Assembly: GCA_016882485.1 (NCBI GenBank)
Contig: VGPT01000002.1
Location: 1 to 64,000 of the forward strand
Source of the DNA: Cyanobacteria bacterium M_surface_10_m1_298
GTDB taxonomy: Bacteria; Cyanobacteriota; Cyanobacteriia; PCC-6307; Cyanobiaceae
Reading direction: 5' to 3'
DNA: 64,000 bases
Shown: in pieces, positions 43,702 to 51,157 of the stretch
Layout of the letters: each line of letters opens with the position of its first letter
How positions within the stretch are numbered: position 1 is the first letter of the stretch
The notes under the pieces: model-generated
The model's database searches: none
What the model was told of the DNA's origin: nothing
Seen by the model: only the letters and a program-made list of their open reading frames with translations
Translations under genes and position numbers: made by a program

Positions 43702-44298
43702 ATGTCGTTTCGCTTTCTGCCTGATGCCCCTGTGAATGCCGTGCGGATGCCGGTGGGGCAGACCGTGCTGCTCGATCCTGCCTTGCGTCCGGAGGGGGCC
43801 TGCATCGAGGTGCTCGAGGGGATGGCCCGGGTGTATTGCCCCTGCGAGGAAACCGAGGGAATGACCCTGGCCTTCCTGCAGCCCGGTGATCAGCTCCGCA
43901 CCGATCGTCTCTGCAGCGAAGGGGTCTGCGTCGAAGCCCTGACTCCTCTGCTGTTCAGCACCGACGGAGAAGCCTCTGCTGTTTCCGGTTTTGATCCGGT
44001 GAATGAGTGGACGCTCCAGTTGCTGCGCATCCGCCATCTCGGCAATGCGGAGCAGCGCTTGCACGCCCTGCTGGCTTTGTTGGTGCGTCGCTTGGGGCGT
44101 CGCTGCGGCGACTGGTGTGATCTTCCCTTCCGCCTCACCCATGAGCGCATTGGAGAGTTGATCGGTGCCACCCGGGTGACCACCACACGGATGATCTCCA
44201 AGATTCGTCAGGCGGATTTGTTGGAGGTTCCCTCCGGGGAGGAGGGCCTGCGGGTGGCTCCGGCCCTGGTGGAGTCCGCACCCTTGGCGGCTGCGTGA
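43702..44298 (+). CDS. Crp/Fnr-family regulator, IdiB-like
   Basis: 198 residues. The N-terminal half resembles a degenerate cNMP-type barrel ('QPGDQLRTDRLCSEGVCVEA'); the C-terminal half is a Crp-type winged helix ('RLTHERIGELIGATRVTTTR'). Three cysteines in 'YCPCEE' and 'LCSEGVC' could sense redox or metal. In Synechococcus elongatus the Crp-type IdiB activates idiA under low iron and is its neighbour, so this gene beside futA with Fur-like boxes is the likely counterpart (inference). Its stop overlaps the next start. Confidence 0.85.
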   Translation: MSFRFLPDAPVNAVRMPVGQTVLLDPALRPEGACIEVLEGMARVYCPCEETEGMTLAFLQPGDQLRTDRLCSEGVCVEALTPLLFSTDGEASAVSGFDPVNEWTLQLLRIRHLGNAEQRLHALLALLVRRLGRRCGDWCDLPFRLTHERIGELIGATRVTTTRMISKIRQADLLEVPSGEEGLRVAPALVESAPLAAA

Positions 44299-44567
44299 TG
44301 GTGGCGATCGAACAGGGTTCAGTGCTCGAGAGCCTTTGCCGCGAGGCAGAGCGCGTTCGGGTTCGGGCTGCTCAGCTGATTGAGCAGCAGGGGCGCTGCC
44401 AAGGGGCGGCCCTGAAACGCCGGCTGCAGGAGGAGCTCGATCAGCTCCTCCTGCGGCGGGAGGAGCTCTCGCGGATCGCGGCGCTGCTGCGTCCCTGCAC
44501 CGATCCGCTGCTGTGGTCTCTCTTTCGGGAGATCCTCCGCAGGCCCTTGCGGCCTGCCGTTCTCTGA
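44298..44567 (+). CDS. Conserved small protein, unknown
   Basis: 89 residues, rich in Arg, Glu and Leu, with a long amphipathic helix ('ALKRRLQEELDQLLLRREEL'). No family is recognised. ATG 44298 overlaps the regulator's stop (TGATG), so it is translationally coupled and probably iron-regulated. It ends one base before the convergent ferritin gene ends. Confidence 0.65.
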   Translation: MVAIEQGSVLESLCREAERVRVRAAQLIEQQGRCQGAALKRRLQEELDQLLLRREELSRIAALLRPCTDPLLWSLFREILRRPLRPAVL

Positions 44568-45152
44568 TCAGGCCACCGAGCTGGGTTGGTTGTTGTCGGC
44601 GCTGAGTTCTCCGTCGATCACCAGCAGGGCGGCGCGATCGCCCTGGGCGAAGCGAATCCTGCCCAGCAGATGGGCGACCTGGTTCTCGGCATCGATCTGG
44701 CTTTGCACCAGAGGATCCAGGAACACTGTGGTGCGCACATCGCCGCTGCGCTCAGCCAGGGCATAGAGCTGATGCAGGGAGGTGGTCACCTCTGATTCCA
44801 TCTGGAAAATCCCGCAGAAGATCTCCTCGATGTCGCTCCAGCTCTGGCGCGGCCCCTCGACGGTGTCGAGGGTCACGGTTTGTCCGCGGGCAATCAAATA
44901 GTCGGCAAACAGGCCGGCGTGCTGCTGCTCAGATCCGGCTTCCTGCTTACAGAAATGGGAGAAACCGCGCAGTTCCCGTTCGGCAAACCAGATCGCCAGG
45001 GCCCAGTAGGCGGCGCTGGCCTGCCGCTCCATCGTCAGGTGCTCCTGCAGGCAGCGCAGCAGATCGCTGGCCATCGGCTGGGCCATGGCGCGTCCGGCTG
45101 GTCCCTGGGGGATGGCGTTGCGTTGCTCCTGCTGAAGGCCTGCTGGATTCAT
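44568..45152 (-). CDS. Ferritin (non-haem, FtnA-type)
   Basis: 194 residues with the ferritin four-helix pattern. Ferroxidase ligands are visible: Glu in 'LTMERQASAAYWAL', ExxH in 'GSEQQHAGLF', Glu in 'FQMESEVTT', and 'QSQIDAENQ' in the fourth helix. It stores iron as ferric mineral after oxidising ferrous iron. ATG 45152 is used; the frame is open to 45311 but that extension covers the promoter region. A Fur-like box lies about 100 bases upstream. Its position next to iron uptake genes fits an iron regulon. Confidence 0.9.
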   Translation of the reverse strand: MNPAGLQQEQRNAIPQGPAGRAMAQPMASDLLRCLQEHLTMERQASAAYWALAIWFAERELRGFSHFCKQEAGSEQQHAGLFADYLIARGQTVTLDTVEGPRQSWSDIEEIFCGIFQMESEVTTSLHQLYALAERSGDVRTTVFLDPLVQSQIDAENQVAHLLGRIRFAQGDRAALLVIDGELSADNNQPSSVA

Positions 45153-45249
45153 CGAACTGCCGCAACACAGCGAAAAGGTAGGGCTGGTGACCGGTTGAGG
45201 CAATTCGGCCCTGACAGAAGGCTGGATTGCGCGGATTTTTCCTCGCAAA

Positions 45250-45264
45250 AGAGAATCGTTTGCA
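45250..45264. promoter_or_regulatory. Fur-like box between ferritin and the Cys-rich peptide gene
   Basis: AGAGAATCGTTTGCA differs from the first box before the Crp/Fnr gene at only two of 15 positions. It lies 46 bases before the Cys-rich peptide start and 98 bases before the ferritin start on the other strand. A possible -10 (TAAGAT, 45266-45271) overlaps its edge. Confidence 0.5.
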
Positions 45265-45309
45265 ATAAGATCAAAAGAGCTTCGGGCCGCGTCGCGGCTC
45301 CCCTCGCCC

Positions 45310-45450
45310 ATGGCTTCTGCCGCTGGATCCAGTGCTGATCTGCCGCTGCCCGTCCGTCAGGCGGCTCTTGCCACCGCTAAGAAAAAGGGCTGCAAACAGA
45401 AGAAATGCTCGAAGTGGAAGGGCGGCAAGTGCCGCTGCGGCCGCGACTAG
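45310..45450 (+). CDS. 46-residue Cys/Lys-rich peptide, unknown
   Basis: The frame encodes a Pro/Ala-rich start ('SADLPLPVRQAALATAKKK') and a basic C-terminus with four cysteines in the spacing C-x4-C-x7-C-x-C ('GCKQKKCSKWKGGKCRCGRD'). Nine lysines occur in the last 25 residues. It has no signal peptide. The cysteine spacing suggests zinc, iron or copper binding, or a nucleic-acid-binding knuckle. A Fur-like box sits just upstream. It runs on the opposite strand from, and begins past the end of, the truncated methyltransferase. Not recognised as a known family. Confidence 0.65.
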   Translation: MASAAGSSADLPLPVRQAALATAKKKGCKQKKCSKWKGGKCRCGRD

Positions 45451-45453
45451 TGA

Positions 45454-45843
45454 GGCGTGCTGGGGCGGCTGATGGGGGCGACGGCGAAGCACCTGTGCTC
45501 GCAGGCTTGGCTCCAGGTGCATCCAGATCGCTACCACCAGATCGAAGCTGTTGGCCTGGGGATCAAAGCTTTGGAGGTCGTAGCACTCGCAGCGGATGGC
45601 GACCCCTCTGGAGGCGGCGAGCTGCTGGGCTTTGCGCAGGCCAACCGGGCTGAGATCTTGCGCCACAACGCGATGGCCGAGGCGGGCCAGATGCACCGCA
45701 TTGCGGCCTTCTCCTTCTGCCAGGCAAAGGGCATCCCCTGGGTGTAGGGCGCCGGCCTGGAGGCGAAGGAAGTCGTTTGGCTCTGATCCGTAGGCGTAGC
45801 TCTCTGATCCAAAGCGCTCATCCCAGAACTGGCGTGGATTCAC
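45454..45843 (-). pseudogene. Truncated SAM-dependent methyltransferase (TehB/thiopurine type)
   Basis: The first 115 residues are a good class I methyltransferase start: 'FWDERFGSESYAYGSEPNDF', SAM motif 'ALCLAEGEGRNAVHLA', 'VVAQDLSPVGLRKAQ' and 'FDLVVAIWMHLEPSLRAQ'. Family members continue with 'HRR...LRPGGHLLLEAYTP', but here the frame becomes Arg/Pro-rich nonsense and all three frames lack the missing part. About 80 C-terminal residues are gone. The frame stays open to 45271, but that part is antisense to the Cys-rich peptide gene. GTG start, divergent from the ArsR gene. Confidence 0.7.
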
Positions 45844-45887
45844 CTGGATCGCCGGTGCATAATGCGCGTATTGTCATACAGGGATTT

Positions 45888-46226
45888 ATGGGTGCTGCAG
45901 GCTCCATGCCCTCGCCGCAATTGCTGGGGGAATACAGCCAGTTTTTCCGGTTGTTGAGCGAGCCGGCCCGGCTTCAATTGCTGTGCCACCTCAAGCAGGG
46001 GCCTCTCGATGTGGCCGCCTTGATCGAAGCCACTGGCTTTTCCCAGTCCCACATCAGTCGACAGCTGGGTCAACTGCAGCGGGCTGGTCTGGTTCGCTGT
46101 GAGCGTGAGGGCACGCGCACGATCTGGCAGGCCGATGGCGCGTTGGTGGATGACCTCTGCGACCTGGTGCAGACGCGCCTCAAGCAGAGGCTGCAGGCCC
46201 AGTTGGAACAGCTCCAGGTCGGCTAG
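45888..46226 (+). CDS. ArsR-family regulator
   Basis: 112 residues with the winged-helix 'LLSEPARLQLLCHLKQGPLD' and recognition helix 'TGFSQSHISRQLGQLQRAGL'. The usual 'ELCVCDL' metal site is absent, so it may sense something other than arsenic or zinc. ATG 45888 matches the family. The 44-base gap to the divergent methyltransferase carries an imperfect dyad, AATGCGCGTATT (about 45861-45872), a candidate operator. Confidence 0.85.
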   Translation: MGAAGSMPSPQLLGEYSQFFRLLSEPARLQLLCHLKQGPLDVAALIEATGFSQSHISRQLGQLQRAGLVRCEREGTRTIWQADGALVDDLCDLVQTRLKQRLQAQLEQLQVG

Positions 46227-46330
46227 GGGTGTGACAGATCAAGATCTGCTCCGGAATGCTTAAGGGGCCCTTGATTTCCGCTTCGCGCGCGGTAGATCAC
46301 TTAGCCTGATTGTCTTCGGTCATTCCGACG

Positions 46331-46588
46331 ATGCAGATCACGCACCGGTCTGAGGACGACGTGCAGATCACGATGAGCCGTGAAGAGGCGGCTCTTCTGG
46401 TGGATCTCTGTCACGCGGCAGCGTTTTCCGATCTTCTGCCCCGACGCCGCGAGGCCCAGCTGCGCATCCAGCGCTTCGTCTGGGATGTACAGACCAACCT
46501 GTTCGATGCCGCCCAGTCGGTCTGGAAAGCCAAGCGTCACATCAACATGCCCGTGTCCAAGGCGCGTCGCCGCACCCTGGTCGCCTAG
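46331..46588 (+). CDS. Conserved cyanobacterial protein, unknown
   Basis: 85 residues, charged and helical: 'MSREEAALLVDLCHAAAFSD' and 'RRREAQLRIQRFVWDVQTNL', ending in a basic tail. No domain recognised. ATG 46331 is the second of two in-frame starts and is closer to the folded part. It overlaps the convergent flavin oxidoreductase gene by 4 bases. Confidence 0.65.
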   Translation: MQITHRSEDDVQITMSREEAALLVDLCHAAAFSDLLPRRREAQLRIQRFVWDVQTNLFDAAQSVWKAKRHINMPVSKARRRTLVA

Positions 46589-47808
46589 AGCAGTGCGCTG
46601 AGTTGGCTCGCCAAGGTTTCGGCACTGCGCAGGGCCCCCTCAACGCGTCCGAAGCCATCGCCAGCAATGGCATCGCCGCAGAACCCGATGGCGCTCTCGC
46701 TGCAGAGCATCAGGTTCTGGGGTAAGCCAGGGGCCTCTGGAAACGCGGCTCCCCAGCGCATCAACTGACGCTCGGCCCCCTCGGTTGGTAGCTGCAGTGC
46801 ACCCTGAAGGGCCTGCTCTAAGGCGTCGAGCACGGCCGCTTCGGCCTGGGCAGGAGGCTTCGCTCCGAGCAACAGGGCTGCTGAGGAGCGCGATCCGTAG
46901 ACGTCTTGATGCTGCCGCGCGAAAGCGGGAGAGGATTCCACTACGACCGCTGCACGGCCGGAGGGGAGGGCCTGCAGGCTGATCCGCCGCAGTCCCCAGC
47001 GCTGCTGCGCGGAGTCATCACACTGCAGGATCCGCCACGGTTGCTTGAGCCAGTGCTGCGCGGTGGCGGTCGGCAGGGTGAGCAGCAGGTTGGAGCTTGC
47101 CTGGGCCTTCATGCCAGCGAGATGACGCTGGGCCATCTGGAGCTTGGGATCACCCCGGAGCTGCGCGGCAACCTCCAGGGGAATAGCATCCCAGTCGAAC
47201 ACCATCTGGCAGCGGGGGTGAGCCAGCAGGGTGCCACTGAGCACCACCCAGCGGGCTTCGCCAATCACCGCACCGGTGCTGTCGCGAAGAGTCCAGCGCA
47301 GGGCGCTGCCCTGACCATTGGGCTCAAGGTGTCGCACTAAGGTGCTGTAGTGGAGCTCGGTGGGGGCCTGATCGGCCGTGGCTATCGCCAGCAAGCCTTG
47401 GCACAGCGCATCCATGGAGCCGTTGCCAGACCACAAGGCTCCCTCGCTGAAGCCATCCACGATGGGATCGTCGATCCGCCCATCGCCATTGAGGCTGCGG
47501 ATCACCTCGGTGTAGCGCGCAATGGAGCCCGACTCCGCCAGGGGGTCGATCAGGCGCGGGGGCGTTGACGCGCGGAGGTTGAAGAAGGGGGCGCCATGGT
47601 TGACCTGGAGCTCCGGATCCAGGCGGGAGCGGCGCGTGGCGCAACGCCCTCCAGACCCACGACCGATCTCCAGCAGGCTGATGGATCCGCTCCAGCCATC
47701 CAGCCGCAGGGCCGCCGCGACGGTACAACCCGCTACGCCTGCTCCGATGACAGCGAGATCTACGGATCGGGGTGGCGGGAGCAAAGGGCACCTCGGGGCA
47801 GCCACCAT
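46585..47808 (-). CDS. FAD-dependent oxidoreductase, renalase/amine-oxidase-like
   Basis: 407 residues. The FAD-binding segment is 'LAVIGAGVAGCTVAAALRLD' with 'LLEIGRGSGGRCATRR' after it, and the C-terminal 'IGFCGDAIAGDGFGRVEGAL' holds the second FAD-contact. This is the layout of NAD(P)/FAD-dependent renalase-like proteins in cyanobacteria. The substrate is unknown. ATG 47808 is chosen; the open frame extends another 33 residues with no start support. It is divergent from the next gene by about 24 bases. Confidence 0.85.
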   Translation of the reverse strand: MVAAPRCPLLPPPRSVDLAVIGAGVAGCTVAAALRLDGWSGSISLLEIGRGSGGRCATRRSRLDPELQVNHGAPFFNLRASTPPRLIDPLAESGSIARYTEVIRSLNGDGRIDDPIVDGFSEGALWSGNGSMDALCQGLLAIATADQAPTELHYSTLVRHLEPNGQGSALRWTLRDSTGAVIGEARWVVLSGTLLAHPRCQMVFDWDAIPLEVAAQLRGDPKLQMAQRHLAGMKAQASSNLLLTLPTATAQHWLKQPWRILQCDDSAQQRWGLRRISLQALPSGRAAVVVESSPAFARQHQDVYGSRSSAALLLGAKPPAQAEAAVLDALEQALQGALQLPTEGAERQLMRWGAAFPEAPGLPQNLMLCSESAIGFCGDAIAGDGFGRVEGALRSAETLASQLSALL

Positions 47809-47831
47809 GCTGGAGCTTTCGCGATCGCGAC

Positions 47832-48302
47832 GTGGTGAACCCCAGTGGAGAGGCCCTCTTGCAGGAGGAGCAACGGGTGCGCCGGCAGGGCACGGGAATC
47901 GAGGCAACGGAGCTGATCGGCACCTGGCAGCTCGATCAGATCTGGCCGAAGGGCCAGCAACGCCCCGCCCAGTTCTCCGCTCAGGTGTTGCGCTGGCTCG
48001 GAGCCCAGCTGCAGATCAGCACAGCCGCGAACCAACTTCAGCTGCGCAACGCAGTGCGCCTGGGTTTGGTTGAGCTCCGCTTTGAAGGCCCAGGATCGCT
48101 TCAGGGACGGCGGCCTCTACTGCAGTTTCACTTTGATCAGATGCAGCTCTGGCTGGCCGGTCGCTGTGTGTTCTCCAAGCCTCTCCCGGAGCCCTCCCCC
48201 CAGAAACTCTCGTTCTTCGCCTTGATTCAGCGGGACCCTTCCGGTTGGTTGGCGGCCCGGGGCCGCGGCGGCGGACTGGCCTGTTGGCGTTTGGTGGCCT
48301 GA
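47832..48302 (+). CDS. Conserved protein, fibrillin/PAP-like
   Basis: 156 residues from GTG 47832 (GTG 47835 is equally possible). 'ELIGTWQLDQIWPKGQ' at the start and the ending 'GWLAARGRGGGLACWRL' are reminiscent of the PAP/fibrillin lipocalin-like family linked to thylakoid lipid. The similarity is weak and no ligand residues can be named, so the assignment stays tentative. Confidence 0.55.
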   Translation: MVNPSGEALLQEEQRVRRQGTGIEATELIGTWQLDQIWPKGQQRPAQFSAQVLRWLGAQLQISTAANQLQLRNAVRLGLVELRFEGPGSLQGRRPLLQFHFDQMQLWLAGRCVFSKPLPEPSPQKLSFFALIQRDPSGWLAARGRGGGLACWRLVA

Positions 48303-48318
48303 GCACCTTGACCGACCT

Positions 48319-48615
48319 GTGAAGTCGCCAACATGGGCTGATCTGCTCACGAAGCCAGCGATGGGGTGTCCGCGGTGTGGCAGCTGGTCGGTGAAAGCGG
48401 ATCGAAGCCTCGGTGGACGCATGGTCTGCGGTCGCTGCGGGGTTCCGCTGGAGGGGGTGCGGGCCTCCGGTGGGCCACGGGCGCTTAGGCCCCTACGCGC
48501 GCGCTGGGGCTGGTGGCTGTTGGGACTTCTGCTGTTGTCGGGGGCTTTGGCGGCCTTGACTCCGAGGGATCCTCAAAACCAACGGGAGGCGCCCACGGTC
48601 ATGCAGGGTCTCTGA
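48319..48615 (+). CDS. Zinc-ribbon membrane protein
   Basis: 98 residues. Two CxxC knuckles ('GCPRCGSWS' and 'VCGRCGVPLEG') form a zinc ribbon at residues 16-45, and a transmembrane helix ('GWWLLGLLLLSGALAAL') follows. GTG start. Function unknown. It follows the fibrillin-like gene by 16 bases and precedes another unknown gene by 34. Confidence 0.75.
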   Translation: MKSPTWADLLTKPAMGCPRCGSWSVKADRSLGGRMVCGRCGVPLEGVRASGGPRALRPLRARWGWWLLGLLLLSGALAALTPRDPQNQREAPTVMQGL

Positions 48616-48649
48616 TCGGTCAAAGTGATGCGCCGCTGCCTCGAGATCC

Positions 48650-49039
48650 ATGGCCGACGCTCCTTATCTGATTGCCTTGGCTCTGCTGGATCAGGGCGGG
48701 CAGCGGGCGATGCCCCTGCAGGGCAAGTCATTGCGTGAGCCCCTGCCGGCCGATGGCGATCCCGGCGAGGTAGGCCGCTTGCAGGCTTTGGATCTGCTGG
48801 TGCGGGTTTGGCAGCGCAGCGATCAGGGCCCGCTCTCTCGAGCCTCCGGGGATCAAAGCCTGCTGGTGGTGGCTGTTCCGATCGAAGCGCTCCAGGAGGA
48901 GCTGCCCGCCCTTAAGGCGGCCTGGCTCAACAGTGGAGATACGGCGGCGCTGGTGCAGGGGCTGGCGGAGCTGGGATCCGGTGTTTGGAGCCTCACTCTC
49001 GAGTCGCGCCAGCCGCTGAGCTACCGCCGCCTGGCCTAG
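48650..49039 (+). CDS. Conserved protein, unknown
   Basis: 129 residues with no signal peptide or membrane segment. 'YLIALALLDQGGQRAMPLQG' and 'LVVAVPIEALQEELPALKAA' give an alternating alpha/beta pattern. No family is recognised. It is the last of three plus-strand genes and converges on the Nif11 gene. Confidence 0.6.
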   Translation: MADAPYLIALALLDQGGQRAMPLQGKSLREPLPADGDPGEVGRLQALDLLVRVWQRSDQGPLSRASGDQSLLVVAVPIEALQEELPALKAAWLNSGDTAALVQGLAELGSGVWSLTLESRQPLSYRRLA

Positions 49040-49051
49040 AGCATTGAGCGC

Positions 49052-49267
49052 TCAGTTGTATTCGCCCGGGATGTCGTTCTTGCGAACGGTGACCCGGTCG
49101 AACTTTTTTCCCGACACCCGCAGGAGTTCATCACCGGAGAACTCAAAGCCCCGCTTCAAGGCGATCTGAGCCACATCGTCGGCGGTGGCCGCTGCCAGCA
49201 CCTCGCTTTTAAGGGCAGCATCGTCTTGCATGCGGGCCAGGAAGGCTTTCAGCTGATCAAGCGACAT
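49052..49267 (-). CDS. Nif11-type leader peptide protein
   Basis: 71 residues. The first 50 are a Nif11 leader ('LDQLKAFLARMQDDAALKSE', '...ALKRGFEFSGDELLR'), and the tail 'VRKNDIPGEYN' lacks both a GG cleavage site and cysteines. It is therefore not a standard prochlorosin precursor, although those are common in this lineage. No modifying enzyme is nearby. Function unknown. Confidence 0.8.
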   Translation of the reverse strand: MSLDQLKAFLARMQDDAALKSEVLAAATADDVAQIALKRGFEFSGDELLRVSGKKFDRVTVRKNDIPGEYN

Positions 49268-49293
49268 GGCACCGATGCGGGTGGCCCAGTTTC

Positions 49294-49995
49294 TCAGTTT
49301 CTTGTTCCGCTGGCGGGCGTGAGGTAAGGATCGAGGAAACTCAGCGGCTGGTTCATCGTGGCCGAGAAACCGAGGATGCCCTGATCGCGATGGCTGTACA
49401 GCAGGCTGTCGTCGCGATCGATCAGATAGGTGCCGCCCCGCTGATTGATGAAGTCGTCGCGCGGTACGTAGGTGCGCCAGTTGCTGAGCACTTCGCTCAT
49501 GTTGCGCAAACGCACCGTGGCGAGCTCAAACGGCCGTTGAAAGCCCTCGCCGCCCGCCAGGCGAAATAGAGGGCTATCGATCCGCTGGGGCGCAGTGCGA
49601 TCACCCCGATAGCCGCGGAACACTTCCGCCAGGGTGCCGGGCGAGCCGATGCCGGCGCACATCAATAGCAGCCCTGGCCAGGGTCCGCCTGGCGTCTGAA
49701 GGCCCCCATAGAGGCCCAGCTCTCGGTGCAGCTGCGGCTCGGAGTCCACCTCCAGGGCCTCGCGCGGAAAACCGGTGTAACGGCAGAAGCGATCGGCACC
49801 CGCGGTGTCGCCGATGGCGATCGCCCGCACCCGGATGCCCGCTGCATCCAGTTGCGGGAGCACAGGCACCAGGGCCTGGGCGTATTCCATCGAATCAAAA
49901 TCCCCAAGCTGGGTGAGCAGCAGCACCAAGCGGCGGCCCTGATCCATGCCCGGGGTGGCTTGGAGGCGCTGAAGGAGAGGCTCAGGGGCTTGCAT
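49294..49995 (-). CDS. AhpC/TSA-type (PRXL2-like) protein
   Basis: 233 residues. A thioredoxin-like region reads 'LVLLLTQLGDFDSMEYAQAL' (no catalytic Cys at the usual site) and 'GDTAGADRFCRYTGFP', with the late 'NQRGGTYLIDRDDSLLYSHR'. This resembles the AhpC/TSA-2 family of peroxiredoxin-like proteins, where the peroxidatic role is often lost. ATG 49995 overlaps the stop of the fusion protein upstream (TGATG), so they are coupled. Confidence 0.75.
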   Translation of the reverse strand: MQAPEPLLQRLQATPGMDQGRRLVLLLTQLGDFDSMEYAQALVPVLPQLDAAGIRVRAIAIGDTAGADRFCRYTGFPREALEVDSEPQLHRELGLYGGLQTPGGPWPGLLLMCAGIGSPGTLAEVFRGYRGDRTAPQRIDSPLFRLAGGEGFQRPFELATVRLRNMSEVLSNWRTYVPRDDFINQRGGTYLIDRDDSLLYSHRDQGILGFSATMNQPLSFLDPYLTPASGTRN

Positions 49996-50933
49996 CAGCG
50001 CACGTTCAGGTCCTGGCGCACATCCTCCAGGGGCCGGTCGATCCATGTCCAGAAATCCCAGTGCAGGTCGCGGATTGGACCGATCACCTCCGAGCCACGC
50101 TGCAGGGCTGACGCAAAGGCCGGGGCCTGCAATTGATCCTTCAGCTTGGGGGCCACGCTGCCAGCAAGCGGGTCGGCAATTCCCATCTGGAACTGCAACA
50201 GCGCTGGGATCGCGATCAACAGGGCGTGATCTGGGAACAGACCCATGCTGAAGGCCAGCACCTGAAGCTCCCCATCGGGATCGGTGGCGTAACCCCCGAT
50301 CACGTGATGCACGTCATGGGTGGCCACGTAGTCGTAGGGGAGCCCTTGGCGACTGCCTGGGTAGGGGAAGCCGTTCTGTTCGTAGTAGTGATGGAGCGAT
50401 TGCCCCAGGCTTCCTGGCGCTGAGAACTCCAGAGCCGCGTAGCGCTCCTGATGGCGCTGGTCGATACCCAGCCCCAGCATGGGCAGGATGAAGCGGGCGT
50501 AGCCCTGCAGCGTGCTGTCGTGGTTGAGCTCGCGAAAGGTGCGGCGATAGAGATCGCCGAAGGCCTTGAGCACATGGCCGCGGCACACCTCCTCCAGGTC
50601 GGCCATCACCGCCGGCTCGATCTCAAGCTCCTCGGCCAGCTGCTTGAGCAGGGCCACTTTCTGGGTTTCGAGTTCGGGTTCCAGAAAGGCCAGAAGAGTG
50701 AAAAGCTGCATCGTTTCCTGCCGCTGCCGCTGGTCTCTGATCAGATCTGACAAGCCCAGAGGAAGCTGGGGCGGCAGAGAACCAGGCCAGGGTGAGCCCA
50801 CCAAAGCTGGGAACAGCTCGCGTAACTGGAGTGCCTCGCGGGCGCTGGGCGTTGCACTGACCAGGGCGCTGCAGGCCTGGGCCAGCCCTTGCACAGCGGC
50901 GGGGGAGAGGGAGTCGAGGGCGTGAAACGCCAT
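49995..50933 (-). CDS. TerB-like / Coq4-like fusion protein
   Basis: 312 residues. About 60-145 resemble a TerB helical bundle ('MQLFTLLAFLEPELETQKVA', '...FGDLYRRTFREL'). About 150-270 carry 'VATHDVHHVIGGYATDPDGE', a full HDxxH-x11-E metal motif as in the ubiquinone protein Coq4. The combination suggests a quinone- or lipid-related metal site under stress control (inference). No signal peptide or membrane segment. It is upstream of, and overlaps, the PRXL2-like gene. Confidence 0.75.
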   Translation of the reverse strand: MAFHALDSLSPAAVQGLAQACSALVSATPSAREALQLRELFPALVGSPWPGSLPPQLPLGLSDLIRDQRQRQETMQLFTLLAFLEPELETQKVALLKQLAEELEIEPAVMADLEEVCRGHVLKAFGDLYRRTFRELNHDSTLQGYARFILPMLGLGIDQRHQERYAALEFSAPGSLGQSLHHYYEQNGFPYPGSRQGLPYDYVATHDVHHVIGGYATDPDGELQVLAFSMGLFPDHALLIAIPALLQFQMGIADPLAGSVAPKLKDQLQAPAFASALQRGSEVIGPIRDLHWDFWTWIDRPLEDVRQDLNVR

Positions 50934-51010
50934 GACGGTGCAGGTGGTCGCCTCAGCACAGGTTGGCCAGCGCAGCGCTGAAGCGCAGCCAGGCTGTGCA
51001 GAATCGACGG

Positions 51011-51157
51011 ATGGATCGCCGCCACTGGATGCTGTTCGTCGTCGCCTTGGCCTGCATCGCTGGGCTGGTGCTTTGGATCGGAGAGATCGATCTCGGCATG
51101 GAGGAGTCGATCCCTCCAGCTCCCGCCTCCTCTCCTACTGCCCCCGCTCAGCCATGA
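51011..51157 (+). CDS. Small single-membrane-segment protein
   Basis: 48 residues: 'MDRRHWMLFVVALACIAGLV' forms one transmembrane helix with positive residues before it, then an acidic stretch and a Pro/Ala/Ser tail. ATG 51011 is used; upstream codons are open but lack features. The stop overlaps the DUF1499 start by 4 bases (ATGA), so the two are coupled. Confidence 0.55.
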   Translation: MDRRHWMLFVVALACIAGLVLWIGEIDLGMEESIPPAPASSPTAPAQP

